From: Solirubrobacterales bacterium
GTDB lineage: Bacteria > Actinomycetota > Thermoleophilia > Solirubrobacterales > Solirubrobacteraceae
DNA: 5,733 bases
Direction of reading: 5' to 3'
Assembly (NCBI GenBank): GCA_025964075.1
Contig: JAOPZQ010000286.1
Coordinates: 1 to 5,733 of the forward strand
In this document: in pieces, positions 5,524-5,733 of the stretch
Layout: each line of letters starts with the position of its first letter
Position numbering within the stretch: position 1 is the first letter of the stretch
Notes under the pieces: model-generated
What the model was told of the DNA's origin: nothing
Database searches by the model: none
What the model saw: only the letters and a program-made list of their open reading frames with translations
Translations under genes and position numbers: made by a program

Positions 5524-5733
5524 CTATGCCGACGAGGGTGGCAGGTCGCGATAGACCAGCCGCGCAGCCTGTTGTGCGGATCCGGCGACCTTCGGGCTGT
5601 GACCGTCGAAGGCGATCTTTCCCTTCCGCCGTTCCGCTCGACGTAGTACGCGCCTTGGATCTCCTTGACCGGCCGGCCTACGAGCCGCAACTCGGTCGTC
5701 CCTTCGGTCGCGCGGCGGGTGTCGCGGTCCGGG
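5524..5733 (-). pseudogene. C-terminal end of an unrecognised protein, frameshifted, off the window edge
   Basis: The minus strand from the window edge reads PDRDTRRATEGTTELRLV, then GRPVKEIQGAYYVERNGG. The frame is lost in the purine run at about 5618-5630 and resumes one base off as GKIAFDGHSPKVAG, SAQQAARLVYRDLPPSSA and a TAG at 5524-5526. The two halves look like one natural protein end: Lys/Glu-rich strand-like segments with 'AYYVERNG.GKIAFDGHSP', then a short amphipathic helix. One missing base explains the break. I do not recognise the family and assign no function. The N-terminal part lies beyond 5733. It faces the same way as the tRNA fragment and lies on the side where an element integrated at that tRNA would be, so it may be element cargo. 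Confidence 0.5.

Overview
The window is GC-rich throughout, with strong G/C third-position bias and a tRNA-like piece that has no encoded CCA. This fits a high-GC actinobacterium, but I cannot place it more precisely. It holds a compact stress or detoxification-type cluster, followed on the right by a gene-poor, decayed stretch that looks like the edge of an integrated element.

Left part (1-1042): a plus-strand short-chain dehydrogenase/reductase (SDR) with a good ribosome binding site and complete catalytic motifs. Between it and the next gene lies a small relic of a TetR-type DNA-binding helix on the minus strand (901-983). The relic is readable only if one missing base is restored. A long perfect inverted repeat (990-1029) follows the end of the leftward operon.

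Centre (1043-4350): three minus-strand genes in a row, spaced 72 and 33 bases apart, apparently one operon. In transcription order they are a 14-helix DHA2-type MFS exporter, an MDR-family enoyl reductase/quinone oxidoreductase broken by a single-base frameshift, and a small alpha/beta hydrolase with an intact Ser-Asp-His triad.

Regulatory hub (4376-4455): two identical 20-base operator-like palindromes exactly 40 bases apart sit between the operon and a divergent TetR-family regulator. They overlap plausible promoters on both strands. The regulator's first ATG lies inside the second palindrome. A GTG 36 bases later, seven bases past a -10-like box, is the better start and would make the message leaderless. 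The likely circuit is a ligand-responsive repressor controlling itself and an operon that exports, reduces and hydrolyses a hydrophobic or electrophilic compound. The ligand cannot be read from the sequence.

Right part (5058-5733): a strong hairpin terminator behind the regulator, then more than 400 bases with no convincing gene. Inside this stretch, on the minus strand, is the 3' two-thirds of a histidine tRNA (anticodon arm GTG, variable loop, T arm, 3' acceptor strand) without its 5' third, as left at one end of an element integrated into a tRNA gene. Beyond it is the C-terminal end of an unrecognised minus-strand gene, also with a one-base frameshift, running off the window.
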